Of a stretch of DNA of 64,000 nucleotides, positions 35,432 through 43,851 are shown piece by piece (the stretch's first letter is position 1; the number at the start of each line of letters is the position of its first letter). Position numbers and translations under genes: made by a program. The notes under the pieces were generated by a model, which searched no databases, was not told where the DNA came from, and worked only from the letters and a program-made list of their open reading frames with translations. This DNA is from UBA11524 sp963590165 (lineage in GTDB: Bacteria; Bacillota; Clostridia; Christensenellales; Aristaeellaceae). Location of the stretch: the NCBI GenBank assembly GCA_963590165.1, contig CAVANO010000015.1:70995-134994 (forward strand), in the 5' to 3' direction.

Positions 35432-36055
35432 TTAGCCCTTTACAATGGCCATGATGGATTCGAAAATCGTATCCATGTCCTGATCGCCGTCGATAACGCG
35501 TAGCAGACCCTTGCCGCGATAGAAATCAACCAGCGGCGCAGTCTGATTGTGGTACACGGTCAGGCGGTTCAGGACGGTCTCGGCCTTGTCGTCAGCGCGC
35601 TGAACAAGCGTTTCGCCGCACGAAGCGCACTTCGTTTCGTTGCCGAGACGCGATACATGGTAGGTAGCGCCGCACTTGAGGCAGACGCGGCGTCCGCTGA
35701 GACGCTCGATGAGCTTCTCGTCCGCCACATCCAGGTCAATGACGGCGTTGATTTCGGCAATACCCTCAAGCGCTTCCGCCTGCGGAACAGTCCGCGGGAA
35801 ACCGTCGAGGATGTAGCCGTTCTTTGCATCGTCCTGCGCAAGACGGTCACGCACGATGTCAATGATGACGTCGTCCGGCACCAGCTGTCCGGCATCGATG
35901 TAGCTCTTTGCCTTCAGTCCGGTGGGTGTCTGCTCCTTGATGGCACGGCGAAGAATGTCGCCGGTGGAAATCTGCGGGATGTTCAGGGCACTGCAGATGC
36001 GCTGCGCCTGCGTCCCTTTCCCGGCGCCGGGAGGTCCCAAGAAGATGATATTCAT
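35432..36055 (-). CDS. adk: Adenylate kinase, zinc-LID form
   Basis: A 207-residue kinase (ATP + AMP = 2 ADP). P-loop GPPGAGKGT at residue 7, AMP-binding DGFPRT, and a long LID with four Cys (CLKCG and CASCGE), the structural zinc site of Gram-positive adenylate kinases. The start is set by GGAAGGAG upstream of MNIIFLG; the frame stays open further upstream. It lies in the normal spc position between secY and map. Confidence 0.97.
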   Translation of the reverse strand: MNIIFLGPPGAGKGTQAQRICSALNIPQISTGDILRRAIKEQTPTGLKAKSYIDAGQLVPDDVIIDIVRDRLAQDDAKNGYILDGFPRTVPQAEALEGIAEINAVIDLDVADEKLIERLSGRRVCLKCGATYHVSRLGNETKCASCGETLVQRADDKAETVLNRLTVYHNQTAPLVDFYRGKGLLRVIDGDQDMDTIFESIMAIVKG

Positions 36056-36116
36056 CCGGATGCTCCTTCCTGCTTGTTTCAATCAGCGCGAATGGTAATT
36101 TGTTCAGTGAAGAACA

Positions 36117-36159
36117 CAAGCCATGCACCGGAAAACGCGTTCCAACGGTGCATGGCTTG
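36117..36159 (-). promoter_or_regulatory. Stem-loop between secY and adk
   Basis: Perfect 14-bp stem CAAGCCATGCACCG / CGGTGCATGGCTTG with a 15-nt loop and no T-run. Probably an intra-operon attenuation or mRNA-processing element; it separates the secY end from the adk ribosome site. Confidence 0.6.
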
Positions 36160-36167
36160 CGTATGAA

Positions 36168-37436
36168 TTACATGAAGCCGTTGTCTTTGTCGGTTTCAAT
36201 GCCGCGGATGGACAGCTCGCCTTCCACCGTGCGCATCGTTTCAAGAGAAACGCTGACAGCAATCAGGATGGAGGAGGCAGCGAACGGCAGGCTCGTGACC
36301 CAAGAGGTCAGCAGCGTCGGCACCACGGCCAGCACAGCGAGGAACAGCGCCGCAAACAGATTGAGGCGGTTCATCGTGCGGGCGAGGTAGTCGCGGATAT
36401 TCTTGCCGCGCTGTCCAGGGATGGTCGCACCCTGCTCCATGAGCTGCTTCGCCTGCTTATTCGGATCAAAGCTGATGGACGAATAGAAGAAGGTGAAGCC
36501 GATAATCAGGAGCGCGGAGAGGATCATGTACACCCAGGAGCCGCTGGACAGATACGTGTTGCACCAAGACGTAAAGCCGCTGTTGGGCGCCACCAACGCA
36601 CCGATCGTTCCGGGGAACGCCAGCAGGCTGTAGGCGAAGATCAGCGGAAGAACGCCGACGGACACGACCTTCAGGGTCATGTGGGTGTTCTGACCGCCAT
36701 ACACGCGGCGGCCCTTGACCTGCTTAGCGATCTGCAGCGGAATGCGGCGCTCGCCAAGGTCGACATAGGTAACAGCGAAGGTCATGACGAGCAGCATCAC
36801 GATGATCACCAGCACAGACAGCCAAGAGGTCGTCGTGCCGTTGGCAACCGCAGTATAGATGTTGCTTGCCACACCATTGAAGAGGTTGGATACGATACCG
36901 GCGAAGATCAGCAGGCTGATGCCGTTGCCGATGCCCTTGTCGGTGATGCGCTCGCCGATCCACATGGCCAGTGCAGCGCCGCCAGCCATGCTCAGGCCGA
37001 CCAGCACCGTATTATACCAGCCATCCTTCACGTAGCCGGCCGCGTTCGCCAGACCAATGGCCTGGAAAACAGCGAGACCAACCGTGACATAGCGGGTGAT
37101 GCGCGCCATCTTCTCCTGGCCGCCTTCTTCCTCCTGCATACGCTGCAGGGACGGGAAAGCGACTGCCAGAAGCTGCATGATAATGCTGGCGTTGATGTAA
37201 GGCGTGATGCCCATTGCCATGATGGTCATCTGACCAAAGGCATTACCGGTCATCATCTGCATCATGCTCAGCAGAGGCAGCGACATAAAGCTGTTTTCTT
37301 CGCTCAGTTTGCTGACGTCAATGCCGGGCGCCGGAATGACGCCGACAAGACGATAGATAACGAGCATCAGGAACGTATAGAGAACCTTTTTGCGAAGGTC
37401 TTCGATCTTCCATAGCTTGCGAACTGTCTCAAGCAT
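36168..37436 (-). CDS. secY: Protein translocase subunit SecY
   Basis: A 422-residue channel subunit of the Sec translocon with ten membrane helices. The N-terminal RKKVLYTFLMLVIYRLVGVIPAPGI, the plug/TM2 region MALGITPYINASI-like segment and GERRIPLQIAKQVKGRR in the cytoplasmic loop are diagnostic. It exports the lipoproteins and secreted enzymes seen elsewhere in the window. One base separates it from the rplO stop. Confidence 0.97.
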   Translation of the reverse strand: MLETVRKLWKIEDLRKKVLYTFLMLVIYRLVGVIPAPGIDVSKLSEENSFMSLPLLSMMQMMTGNAFGQMTIMAMGITPYINASIIMQLLAVAFPSLQRMQEEEGGQEKMARITRYVTVGLAVFQAIGLANAAGYVKDGWYNTVLVGLSMAGGAALAMWIGERITDKGIGNGISLLIFAGIVSNLFNGVASNIYTAVANGTTTSWLSVLVIIVMLLVMTFAVTYVDLGERRIPLQIAKQVKGRRVYGGQNTHMTLKVVSVGVLPLIFAYSLLAFPGTIGALVAPNSGFTSWCNTYLSSGSWVYMILSALLIIGFTFFYSSISFDPNKQAKQLMEQGATIPGQRGKNIRDYLARTMNRLNLFAALFLAVLAVVPTLLTSWVTSLPFAASSILIAVSVSLETMRTVEGELSIRGIETDKDNGFM

Positions 37437-37437
37437 G

Positions 37438-37878
37438 TCAGATCACCTCGGCAGTGCCGCCAACGGCCTCGATCTTCTCCTTCGCGGAAGCGGTGAACTT
37501 CGCAGCCTTCACGGTCAGCTTCTTCGTCAGCTCGCCGTTGCCCAGAATCTTCAGGCCGCCCAGCTCCTTGCGGACAAGACCGGCGTCCTTCAGGGTTTCC
37601 AGATCAATAACGGTGCCGTCCTCAAACACGTTGAGGTTCTCGACGTTAACCGTTGCATAATCCGTGCCGAAGATATTGGTGAAGCCCTTCTTCGGGATGC
37701 GGCGATACAGAGGCATCTGGCCGCCCTCGAAGCCGGGGCGCTTGCCGCCGCCGCTGCGGGCCTTGGCACCCTTGTGACCTTTACCGGAGGTCTTGCCCAG
37801 ACCGGAACCGACGCCGCGGCCAAGACGCTTGGCAGCCTGCGTAGAGCCCTCGGCGGGATGCAGCTCGTGCAGTTTCAT
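37438..37878 (-). CDS. rplO: Ribosomal protein L15 (uL15)
   Basis: A 146-residue large-subunit protein: N-terminal MKLHELHPAEGSTQAAKRLG, Gly-rich GRGVGSGLGKTSGKGHKG and ARSGGGKRPGFEGGQMPLYR. Normal length and usual spc position. Confidence 0.98.
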   Translation of the reverse strand: MKLHELHPAEGSTQAAKRLGRGVGSGLGKTSGKGHKGAKARSGGGKRPGFEGGQMPLYRRIPKKGFTNIFGTDYATVNVENLNVFEDGTVIDLETLKDAGLVRKELGGLKILGNGELTKKLTVKAAKFTASAKEKIEAVGGTAEVI

Positions 37879-37891
37879 GGCTTACCCTCCT

Positions 37892-38071
37892 TTACTCGTT
37901 GACTTCTTCGACCTTCACCATGTGCTTCACAGTGAAAATCTGACCGCGGATTGCGGCATTGTCAGGCTTCAGGACGGTCTGGCCAACCTTGCGAAGACCC
38001 AGCGCCGCCACCGTCGCCTTGTGTACCGGCAGAGTCGCGATCGGGGACTTGATGAGCGTAACTTTCAGCAT
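37892..38071 (-). CDS. rpmD: Ribosomal protein L30 (uL30)
   Basis: A 59-residue protein beginning MLKVTLIKSPIATLPVHKAT and containing LGLRKVGQTV, the universal L30 core. GAGGAAGAGG precedes the ATG. It lies between rpsE and rplO as in other bacteria. Confidence 0.97.
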   Translation of the reverse strand: MLKVTLIKSPIATLPVHKATVAALGLRKVGQTVLKPDNAAIRGQIFTVKHMVKVEEVNE

Positions 38072-38085
38072 TGTCCTCTTCCTCC

Positions 38086-38583
38086 TCAGCCAAGCAGTTC
38101 TTCCACGGTCTTGCCGCGCATCTTAGCGACCTGCTCAGCGCTGCGGAGCAGCTTGAGGGCTTCCAGCGTAGCCTTGACCATGTTAATCGGGTTGTTCGTG
38201 CCGAAGGACTTGGTGCGGATGTCGCGGACACCAGCCAGTTCCAGCACCGCACGAGCGGCGCCGCCGGCGATCACGCCGGTACCTTCGGGAGCGGGCAGCA
38301 AGACCACCTTGGAGGTGGAGAAGTAACCCGTCGTATTGTGCGGGATGGTGGTGCCGTCCATCGGCACGGTCACGAGATGCTTCTTGGCATCCTCAGTGGC
38401 CTTGCGGATGGCTTCCGGGATCTCAGCGGCCTTGCCCATGCCGGCGCCGACGCGACCCTTTTCGTCGCCAACGACCACCAGCGCGGAGAACCGCATGTTG
38501 CGGCCGCCCTTAACGGTCTTGGAGACGCGGTTGACAGCAACCAGACGATCCTTAAATTCGCTTTCCTGTCCGTAGCGTTGCAT
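38086..38583 (-). CDS. rpsE: Ribosomal protein S5 (uS5)
   Basis: A 165-residue small-subunit protein, with the RNA-binding half (FKDRLVAVNRVSKTVKGGR) and the C-terminal half (EGTGVIAGGAARAVLELAGV). I start at the ATG of MQRYGQESEF because AAGGAGG lies about 10 nt upstream; an upstream in-frame TTG would put that ribosome site inside the gene. Confidence 0.97.
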   Translation of the reverse strand: MQRYGQESEFKDRLVAVNRVSKTVKGGRNMRFSALVVVGDEKGRVGAGMGKAAEIPEAIRKATEDAKKHLVTVPMDGTTIPHNTTGYFSTSKVVLLPAPEGTGVIAGGAARAVLELAGVRDIRTKSFGTNNPINMVKATLEALKLLRSAEQVAKMRGKTVEELLG

Positions 38584-38604
38584 TTGCTCTGCTGCCTCCT
38601 TCAA

Positions 38605-38973
38605 TTAGAAATCCAGACCCGCTTCACGGGCCCCCGCAGCAACCTCCGCAACGCGGCCAGTGTAGACATAGCCGCCGCGATCGAACACCACGGTCTTGTA
38701 GCCAGCAGCGAGGGCACGCTCACCGATGAGCTTGCCCACCAGCTTGGCAGCGCCCTTCTTGTCCAGATCACCCAGCTGCGCCTGCACGTCCTTCTCCAGG
38801 GTGGAAGCGGAGCAGAGGGTCTTGCCAGCCACATCATCGATGAGCTGAACCTGGATGTGCTTCAGGCTGCGGTAAACGGACAGACGCGGCATGTCGGGGG
38901 TGCCGCTGATCTTCTTACGAACGCGGGCATGACGGATCTCGCGGATCTCATTACGGTCGCGCTTTGTGAACAT
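38605..38973 (-). CDS. rplR: Ribosomal protein L18 (uL18)
   Basis: A 122-residue 5S rRNA-binding protein: RHARVRKKISGTPDMPRLSV, and the C-terminal FDRGGYVYTGRVAEVAAGAR. Standard length and position. Confidence 0.98.
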   Translation of the reverse strand: MFTKRDRNEIREIRHARVRKKISGTPDMPRLSVYRSLKHIQVQLIDDVAGKTLCSASTLEKDVQAQLGDLDKKGAAKLVGKLIGERALAAGYKTVVFDRGGYVYTGRVAEVAAGAREAGLDF

Positions 38974-38991
38974 ATGCAGTCACTCCCTCTC

Positions 38992-39537
38992 TTACTTCTT
39001 ACCGGTCTTGCCCTGCTTGCGGCGGATGTGCTCACCGGTGTACTTGATGCCCTTGCCCAGGTAGGGTTCAGGCTTGCGGATGGCACGGATGTCGGCCGCA
39101 AGATTGCCGACCTGCTGCTTGTCGATGCCCTTCACGATGATGGTGTTGGCGTTGGGCGTCTCGAAGCTGATATTTTCGGGTGCGTCAAGGATGACGGGGT
39201 GAGAGAAGCCGATGTTGATGGTCAGCTTCTTGCCGCCTTCCGCAGCCGCACGATAGCCGGTGCCGACGAGCTCGAGCGTCTTGGAGAAGCCGTCCGTCAC
39301 GCCGACAACCATGTTGTGCACCAGCGCACGGTACAGGCCGTGCAGGGCGCGGGTTTGCTTATTATCATCGGGGCGGGTCAGGGTCAGCGTGTTGCCTTCC
39401 TGATTCACGGTAATAATGTGATTCACCTGCAGGTTCATGGAGCCCTTGGGGCCCTTCACCGTAACGAGGTTATTGCTGTCCACATTGACCGTCACGCCCG
39501 CGGGAACAGTGATCGGAAGTCGTCCGATACGAGACAT
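38992..39537 (-). CDS. rplF: Ribosomal protein L6 (uL6)
   Basis: A 181-residue protein of two related domains: MSRIGRLPITVPAGVTV at the start and KPEPYLGKGIKYTGEHIRRK near the C-terminus. Located near the factor-binding site of the large subunit. Confidence 0.98.
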   Translation of the reverse strand: MSRIGRLPITVPAGVTVNVDSNNLVTVKGPKGSMNLQVNHIITVNQEGNTLTLTRPDDNKQTRALHGLYRALVHNMVVGVTDGFSKTLELVGTGYRAAAEGGKKLTINIGFSHPVILDAPENISFETPNANTIIVKGIDKQQVGNLAADIRAIRKPEPYLGKGIKYTGEHIRRKQGKTGKK

Positions 39538-39567
39538 GAAATCACACCTCCTACAAACGTGTCGGTA

Positions 39568-39966
39568 TTACCAGATGTAGGCCAGCACTTCGCCGCCGAT
39601 GGCGTTCTTGCGAGCCTCTTTGTCCGTCATCAGACCCTTGCTGGTGCTGATGATGGCGATGCCCAGACCGCCCAGAACCTTGGGCAGCTCTTCGCAGCGC
39701 GCGTACACGCGCAGGCCGGGCTTGCTGATGCGCTTGAGACCCGCGATCACCGGGGTCTTGCCGTTGATATACTTCAAAGTCACCTTGATGGAGCCCTGCA
39801 GGCCGTCATCAATGTAGTCCACAGCCTTCACGTAGCCTTCCGCCAGCAGAATCTTGGCGATAGCCTTCTTGGTGTTGCTGGCCGGCAGCGTCACAGCCTC
39901 GTGCTTCGCGACCTGTGCGTTGCGGATTCGGGTGAGCATATCGGCGATGGGATCATTCACAACCAT
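39568..39966 (-). CDS. rpsH: Ribosomal protein S8 (uS8)
   Basis: A 132-residue 16S rRNA-binding protein: DPIADMLTRIRNAQ at the start and STSKGLMTDKEARKNAIGGE at the end. AAGGAGG precedes the ATG. In other bacteria S8 autoregulates the spc operon; no matching site was identified here. Confidence 0.98.
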   Translation of the reverse strand: MVVNDPIADMLTRIRNAQVAKHEAVTLPASNTKKAIAKILLAEGYVKAVDYIDDGLQGSIKVTLKYINGKTPVIAGLKRISKPGLRVYARCEELPKVLGGLGIAIISTSKGLMTDKEARKNAIGGEVLAYIW

Positions 39967-39996
39967 GTTGGTACCTCCTTCCGTTTCTCTCCCCGA

Positions 39997-40182
39997 TTAC
40001 CAGCTGGCCTTGCGCACGCCCGGAATCTCGCCCTTGTAGGCCAGCTCACGGAAGCAGATACGGCAGACGCCGTACTTGCGCAGGACAGAGTGGGGACGGC
40101 CGCACAGACGGCAGCGGGTGTAAGCGCGGGTGGAGAACTTGGGCGTCCTCGCCTGCTTGAGCTTCATACTCAACTTTGCCAT
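39997..40182 (-). CDS. rpsZ: Ribosomal protein S14, zinc-binding short form (uS14)
   Basis: A 61-residue protein with CRLCG and CRICF zinc pairs, the short C+ type used by Firmicutes. MAKLSMKLKQ start and C-terminal GEIPGVRKASW are canonical. Confidence 0.98.
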   Translation of the reverse strand: MAKLSMKLKQARTPKFSTRAYTRCRLCGRPHSVLRKYGVCRICFRELAYKGEIPGVRKASW

Positions 40183-40200
40183 AAGATGTTCTCCTCCTTA

Positions 40201-40746
40201 TTACGCCTGCACGAAGGGCATGCCCAGGAGACGCAGAAGCTCCTTGCACTCTTCGTCGGTCTTGGCGGTGGTGACAAAAATCATCTCCATGCCGCGAATG
40301 TGCTCGACCTTATCGTACTCGATTTCGGGGAAGAGCAGCTGCTCACGGATGCCCAGGGCGTAATTGCCGCGGCCGTCGAAGGCCTTGTCAGAAACGCCGC
40401 GGAAGTCACGGACGCGGGGCAGCGCAACGCTGACGAGCTTATCCATGAATTCTTCCATGCGAGCGCCGCGCAGGGTAACCTTCGCGCCAACGTTCTGGCC
40501 CTCACGGAGCTTGAAGTTTGCAATGGACTTCTTGGCCTTGGTGATCATCGGCTTCTGACCAGCGATGGTGGTCAGCTCATTGACTGCCATTTCGAATGCC
40601 TTGGCATTGTCCTTGCAGTCGCCCAGACCCATGTTGATCACGATCTTTTCGAGCTTCGGGATCTCCATGACGTTCTTGTAGCCGAACTTCTGCTGAAGAG
40701 CAGGAACAGCCTCGGCCAGATACTTTTCCTTAATACGGGTAGCCAT
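40201..40746 (-). CDS. rplE: Ribosomal protein L5 (uL5)
   Basis: A 181-residue 5S rRNA-binding protein of the central protuberance: FGYKNVMEIPKLEKIVINMG, ITKAKKSIANFKLREGQNVG and MEMIFVTTAKTDEE. Normal length. Confidence 0.98.
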   Translation of the reverse strand: MATRIKEKYLAEAVPALQQKFGYKNVMEIPKLEKIVINMGLGDCKDNAKAFEMAVNELTTIAGQKPMITKAKKSIANFKLREGQNVGAKVTLRGARMEEFMDKLVSVALPRVRDFRGVSDKAFDGRGNYALGIREQLLFPEIEYDKVEHIRGMEMIFVTTAKTDEECKELLRLLGMPFVQA

Positions 40747-40763
40747 CAGACTTTTCCTCCTTC

Positions 40764-41099
40764 TCAGTCAATATCAGCGCCGCACTTCTTGCAGACGCGG
40801 ATCATGGTGCGGTTCTTCTTGCCGTTGGCATCCACAGTCTCATTGATCTTGTGGCTGACGCGGGTGGGCTTGCCGCACTTGGTGCAGATCAGCATCACGT
40901 TGGACGCATCGATGGGGGCTTCCTTCTTCACGATGCCGCCGGGCTGCATCGCGTTGCGGGCCTTCTGATGACGCGTGACCATGTTGACACCCTCGACGAT
41001 GACCTTGCCGGTCTTGGGGAAGGCGACCGTGATCTTGCCCTGCTTGGACTTATCCTTGCCGGTGATGACCATCACCTGATCATTCTTGCGAACGTGCAT
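40764..41099 (-). CDS. rplX: Ribosomal protein L24 (uL24) with C-terminal zinc ribbon
   Basis: A 111-residue assembly-initiating protein: KOW motif DQVMVITGKDKSKQGKI, then NMVTRHQKA and GGIVKKEAPI. Two C-terminal CxxC pairs (CTKCG and CKKCG) form a zinc ribbon seen in many Clostridia. Confidence 0.98.
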   Translation of the reverse strand: MHVRKNDQVMVITGKDKSKQGKITVAFPKTGKVIVEGVNMVTRHQKARNAMQPGGIVKKEAPIDASNVMLICTKCGKPTRVSHKINETVDANGKKNRTMIRVCKKCGADID

Positions 41100-41112
41100 C
41101 TCTTCCGCCTCC

Positions 41113-41481
41113 TTACAGAACTTCGGGAGCCAGGGAGACGATCTTCATGAAGTCCTTCTCGCGCAGCTCACGGGCAACTGGTCCAAAGATACGGGTTCCG
41201 CGCGGCAGCTTGGCATCGTTGATGATAACGGCAGCGTTATCGTCGAACTTGATGTAGGAGCCGTCGGGACGCCGCTTGTTCTTGCGCATACGGACGATAA
41301 CCGCCTTGACGACATCGCCCTTCTTCACGGTGCCGCCGGGGGTCGCGGTCTTGACGCTGGCCACGATGACATCACCGATGGAACCGTCACGCCGGAAAGA
41401 ACCGCCCAGCACGCGGATGCACATGATTTCCTTGGCGCCGGAGTTATCGGCGACCTTAAGCCGGGTTTGCGGCTGAATCAT
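41113..41481 (-). CDS. rplN: Ribosomal protein L14 (uL14)
   Basis: A 122-residue protein: MIQPQTRLKVADNSGAKEI and the C-terminal ELREKDFMKIVSLAPEVL. At the subunit interface. Typical length and position. Confidence 0.98.
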   Translation of the reverse strand: MIQPQTRLKVADNSGAKEIMCIRVLGGSFRRDGSIGDVIVASVKTATPGGTVKKGDVVKAVIVRMRKNKRRPDGSYIKFDDNAAVIINDAKLPRGTRIFGPVARELREKDFMKIVSLAPEVL

Positions 41482-41511
41482 AGGGTTTTTCCTCCTTACA
41501 TGACAGCGGGA

Positions 41512-41787
41512 TTACTTGGCCTTCTCGATGATCTCGACCAGGCGCCAGCGCTTGTCGCGGGACAGCGGACGAGTTTCCATCACGCGGATGGTGTCGCCGA
41601 TGCCGCACTCATTGTTTTCGTCATGAACCTTGAGCTTCGAGGTCTGGTTCATAATCTTGCCGTACAGGGGATGACGAACACGCGTCTTGATCTGAATGGT
41701 GACGGTCTTGTCCATCTTATCGGACACGACGACACCGATACGGGTCTTGCGCAGTCCGCGCTCCTGATTGTTGTTCGTTTCAGACAT
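41512..41787 (-). CDS. rpsQ: Ribosomal protein S17 (uS17)
   Basis: A 91-residue OB-fold 16S rRNA-binding protein: RKTRIGVVVSDKMDKTVTI, RHPLYGKIM and VRVMETRPLS-like C-terminal segment (IRVMETRPLSRDKRW). A polar N-terminal extension of about 10 residues is usual in this group. Confidence 0.98.
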   Translation of the reverse strand: MSETNNNQERGLRKTRIGVVVSDKMDKTVTIQIKTRVRHPLYGKIMNQTSKLKVHDENNECGIGDTIRVMETRPLSRDKRWRLVEIIEKAK

Positions 41788-41815
41788 GGCAGCAGCTGCC
41801 TCCTTCCAATCTCAC

Positions 41816-42007
41816 TTACGCCTGCTCCATCTGGCGCAGCACGGTCTTGGCGCGGGCAATGTCGCGCTTCACCGCAGTAATCTGCATGGTGTTCTGCAGC
41901 TGGCCGGTAGCGAGCTGGAAACGAAGGGTGAAGAGATCCTTCTTCAGCTCAGCGACCTTCTCGGTCAGCTGTTCCTTGCTCATGGACGTGAATTCATTCG
42001 CTTTCAT
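41816..42007 (-). CDS. rpmC: Ribosomal protein L29 (uL29)
   Basis: A 63-residue helical hairpin at the exit tunnel, binding trigger factor and SRP. It has KANEFTSMSKEQL and FTLRFQLATGQLQNT. Its start overlaps the rplP stop by one base. Confidence 0.98.
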   Translation of the reverse strand: MKANEFTSMSKEQLTEKVAELKKDLFTLRFQLATGQLQNTMQITAVKRDIARAKTVLRQMEQA

Positions 42008-42447
42008 TACTCTTCACCACCCGCTTCTGTCACGGCTTCGTCAGCACGCTTGATGAACTTGGTCGTCAGGGGCAGCTTGTGGGCAGCAAGACGAAGTGCC
42101 TCGCGTGCAGCATCCTCAGGCACGCCTGCGATTTCAAACAGGACGCGGCCGGGCTTCACCACAGCAACCCAGTATTCCGGCGAGCCCTTGCCGGAACCCA
42201 TGCGGGTCTCAGCGGGCTTTTCGGTCACGGGCTTATCCGGGAAAATCTTGATCCAGACCTGACCGCCACGCTTGGTGTAACGGGTCAGGGCGATACGGGC
42301 AGCCTCGATCTGCTGAGAGGTGACCCAGCAGGGCTCAGTGGCCTGAAGGCCGTAATCACCGTAAGCCAGGAAGTTGCCGCGATGGGCAGCACCCTTCATG
42401 CGGCCGCGGAAAACCTTGCGGCGCTTGACTCTCTTGGGCATCAGCAT
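42007..42447 (-). CDS. rplP: Ribosomal protein L16 (uL16)
   Basis: A 146-residue protein: MPKRVKRRKVFRGRMKG, RQIEAARIALTRYTKRGG-like core (QQIEAARIALTRYTKRGG), and MGSGKGSPEYWVAVVKPGR. Two in-frame ATGs lie 6 nt apart; both are about equally placed relative to AAGGAGG, so the exact start is open by two residues. Confidence 0.98.
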   Translation of the reverse strand: MLMPKRVKRRKVFRGRMKGAAHRGNFLAYGDYGLQATEPCWVTSQQIEAARIALTRYTKRGGQVWIKIFPDKPVTEKPAETRMGSGKGSPEYWVAVVKPGRVLFEIAGVPEDAAREALRLAAHKLPLTTKFIKRADEAVTEAGGEE

Positions 42448-42450
42448 GGA

Positions 42451-43119
42451 TTACTTAACCTCCTTCGCAACCGGCGCCTTCTTGGCCTTGGGCAGGATCT
42501 GACCCTTGTAGATCCAAACCTTCACGCCCAGACGGCCATAGGTGGTCTTGGCTTCAGCGAAGCCGTAGTCGATGTTGGCGCGCAGGGTCTGCAGCGGGAT
42601 GGATCCGTCATGATAGTGCTCGGTACGGGCAATGTCCGCGCCGCCAACACGACCGGAAACACACGTCTTGATACCCTTAACGCCCGGAAGCTTCATCGCG
42701 CGCTGCTGTGCCTGCTTGAGGGCACGGCGGAAGCTGATGCGCTTCTCCAGCTGCTGGGCGATGTTCTCCGCCACCAGCTGTGCATCGGCATCAGGCTGCT
42801 TGATCTCCATGACGTTGATCTGAGCCGGGTGGCCGAGCTGCTGGGTGACTTCGTTCTTCAGCAGTTCGATGGTGGCGCCCTTCGGACCGATGATGATGCC
42901 AGGCTTGCTGGTCTTAATGTTCACGGTCACGTCCTTGGCGGTGCGCTCAATATCGATGCTGCTGATGCCGGCAGCGTAATACTTTTCCTTGATCATCTTG
43001 CGGAGCTTGAAGTCCTCAACCAGGTAATTGGCAAAGTCCTTCTTCTCGGCATACCAGCGGGTGCTCCAGCCGAAGATGACGCCCACGCGAGCTCCGTGGG
43101 GATTGACTTTCTGACCCAT
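42451..43119 (-). CDS. rpsC: Ribosomal protein S3 (uS3)
   Basis: A 222-residue protein with an N-terminal KH domain (SSIDIERTAKDVTVNIKTSK, GIIIGPKGATIE) and a C-terminal S3 domain (GVKGIKTCVSGRVGGADIAR, GRLGVKVWIYKGQI). Part of the mRNA entry channel. Confidence 0.98.
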   Translation of the reverse strand: MGQKVNPHGARVGVIFGWSTRWYAEKKDFANYLVEDFKLRKMIKEKYYAAGISSIDIERTAKDVTVNIKTSKPGIIIGPKGATIELLKNEVTQQLGHPAQINVMEIKQPDADAQLVAENIAQQLEKRISFRRALKQAQQRAMKLPGVKGIKTCVSGRVGGADIARTEHYHDGSIPLQTLRANIDYGFAEAKTTYGRLGVKVWIYKGQILPKAKKAPVAKEVK

Positions 43120-43131
43120 GGATAAACCTCC

Positions 43132-43521
43132 TTACGCCTTCTTCTGGTCCAGCACCACGCTGATGTGGCTGGTGCGCTTGAGCATGGGGGACGCGCTGCC
43201 GCGGCTGCGGGCAACGTAGCGCTTGAGCGTCGGGCCGGGATTTGCGTAAACCTCAGCGACGTACAGCTCCTTGCGATCCATGTCCTGATTGTTCACCGCG
43301 TTGGCGATGGCGCTGTTGAGCACCTTGAGCACAACGGGGGAAGCGGCCTTGGGGGTGTAGGTCAGAATTGCGGCGGCTTCGTCCACATTCTTGCCGCGGA
43401 TCAGATCGACAACGATCTTCACCTTGCGAGGAGAGATGCGAACGTACTTAGCAATTGCCTTCGGGCGCTTGTCGGCATTCTCATGACGAACCAGCGTCTT
43501 TTCCTTCGAACGGGTTGCCAT
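43132..43521 (-). CDS. rplV: Ribosomal protein L22 (uL22)
   Basis: A 129-residue protein lining the exit tunnel: AKYVRISPRKVKIVVDLIRG and the tunnel hairpin with RGSASPMLKRTSHISVVL. N-terminal extension of about 15 residues before the common start. Confidence 0.98.
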   Translation of the reverse strand: MATRSKEKTLVRHENADKRPKAIAKYVRISPRKVKIVVDLIRGKNVDEAAAILTYTPKAASPVVLKVLNSAIANAVNNQDMDRKELYVAEVYANPGPTLKRYVARSRGSASPMLKRTSHISVVLDQKKA

Positions 43522-43539
43522 ATCGTTTCAGCTCCTCTC

Positions 43540-43818
43540 TTACTTGCGGACCGTCGCCTTGTCACCCGCGTGACCCTTGAAGGTGCGGGTAGGCGCGAAC
43601 TCGCCCAGCTTGTGACCGACCATGTCCTCCGTCACGTAGACCGGCACGTGCTTGCGGCCGTCATGCACAGCAACAGTATGGCCGACAAATTCCGGGAAAA
43701 TCGTGGAGGAACGGGACCAGGTCTTGACCACGTTCTTCTTACCGGACTTGTTCATTTCAACAATGCGCTTCATCAGCGCAGATTCAACATAGGGGCCCTT
43801 CTTAATAGAGCGGCTCAT
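43540..43818 (-). CDS. rpsS: Ribosomal protein S19 (uS19)
   Basis: A 92-residue protein: MSRSIKKGPYVESALMKRI, WSRSSTIFPEFVGHTVAVHD and KLGEFAPTRTFKGH. In the small-subunit head. Canonical length. Confidence 0.98.
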   Translation of the reverse strand: MSRSIKKGPYVESALMKRIVEMNKSGKKNVVKTWSRSSTIFPEFVGHTVAVHDGRKHVPVYVTEDMVGHKLGEFAPTRTFKGHAGDKATVRK

Positions 43819-43851
43819 TGGTTGGCTGCCTCCTTCCTGTAGGATGCGCGA

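Noticed and set aside
38071..40968. Plus-strand ORF of 965 codons opposite ribosomal protein genes
   Set aside because: Antisense to rpsE through rplE, all confidently identified; long open antisense frames are expected in GC-rich DNA.
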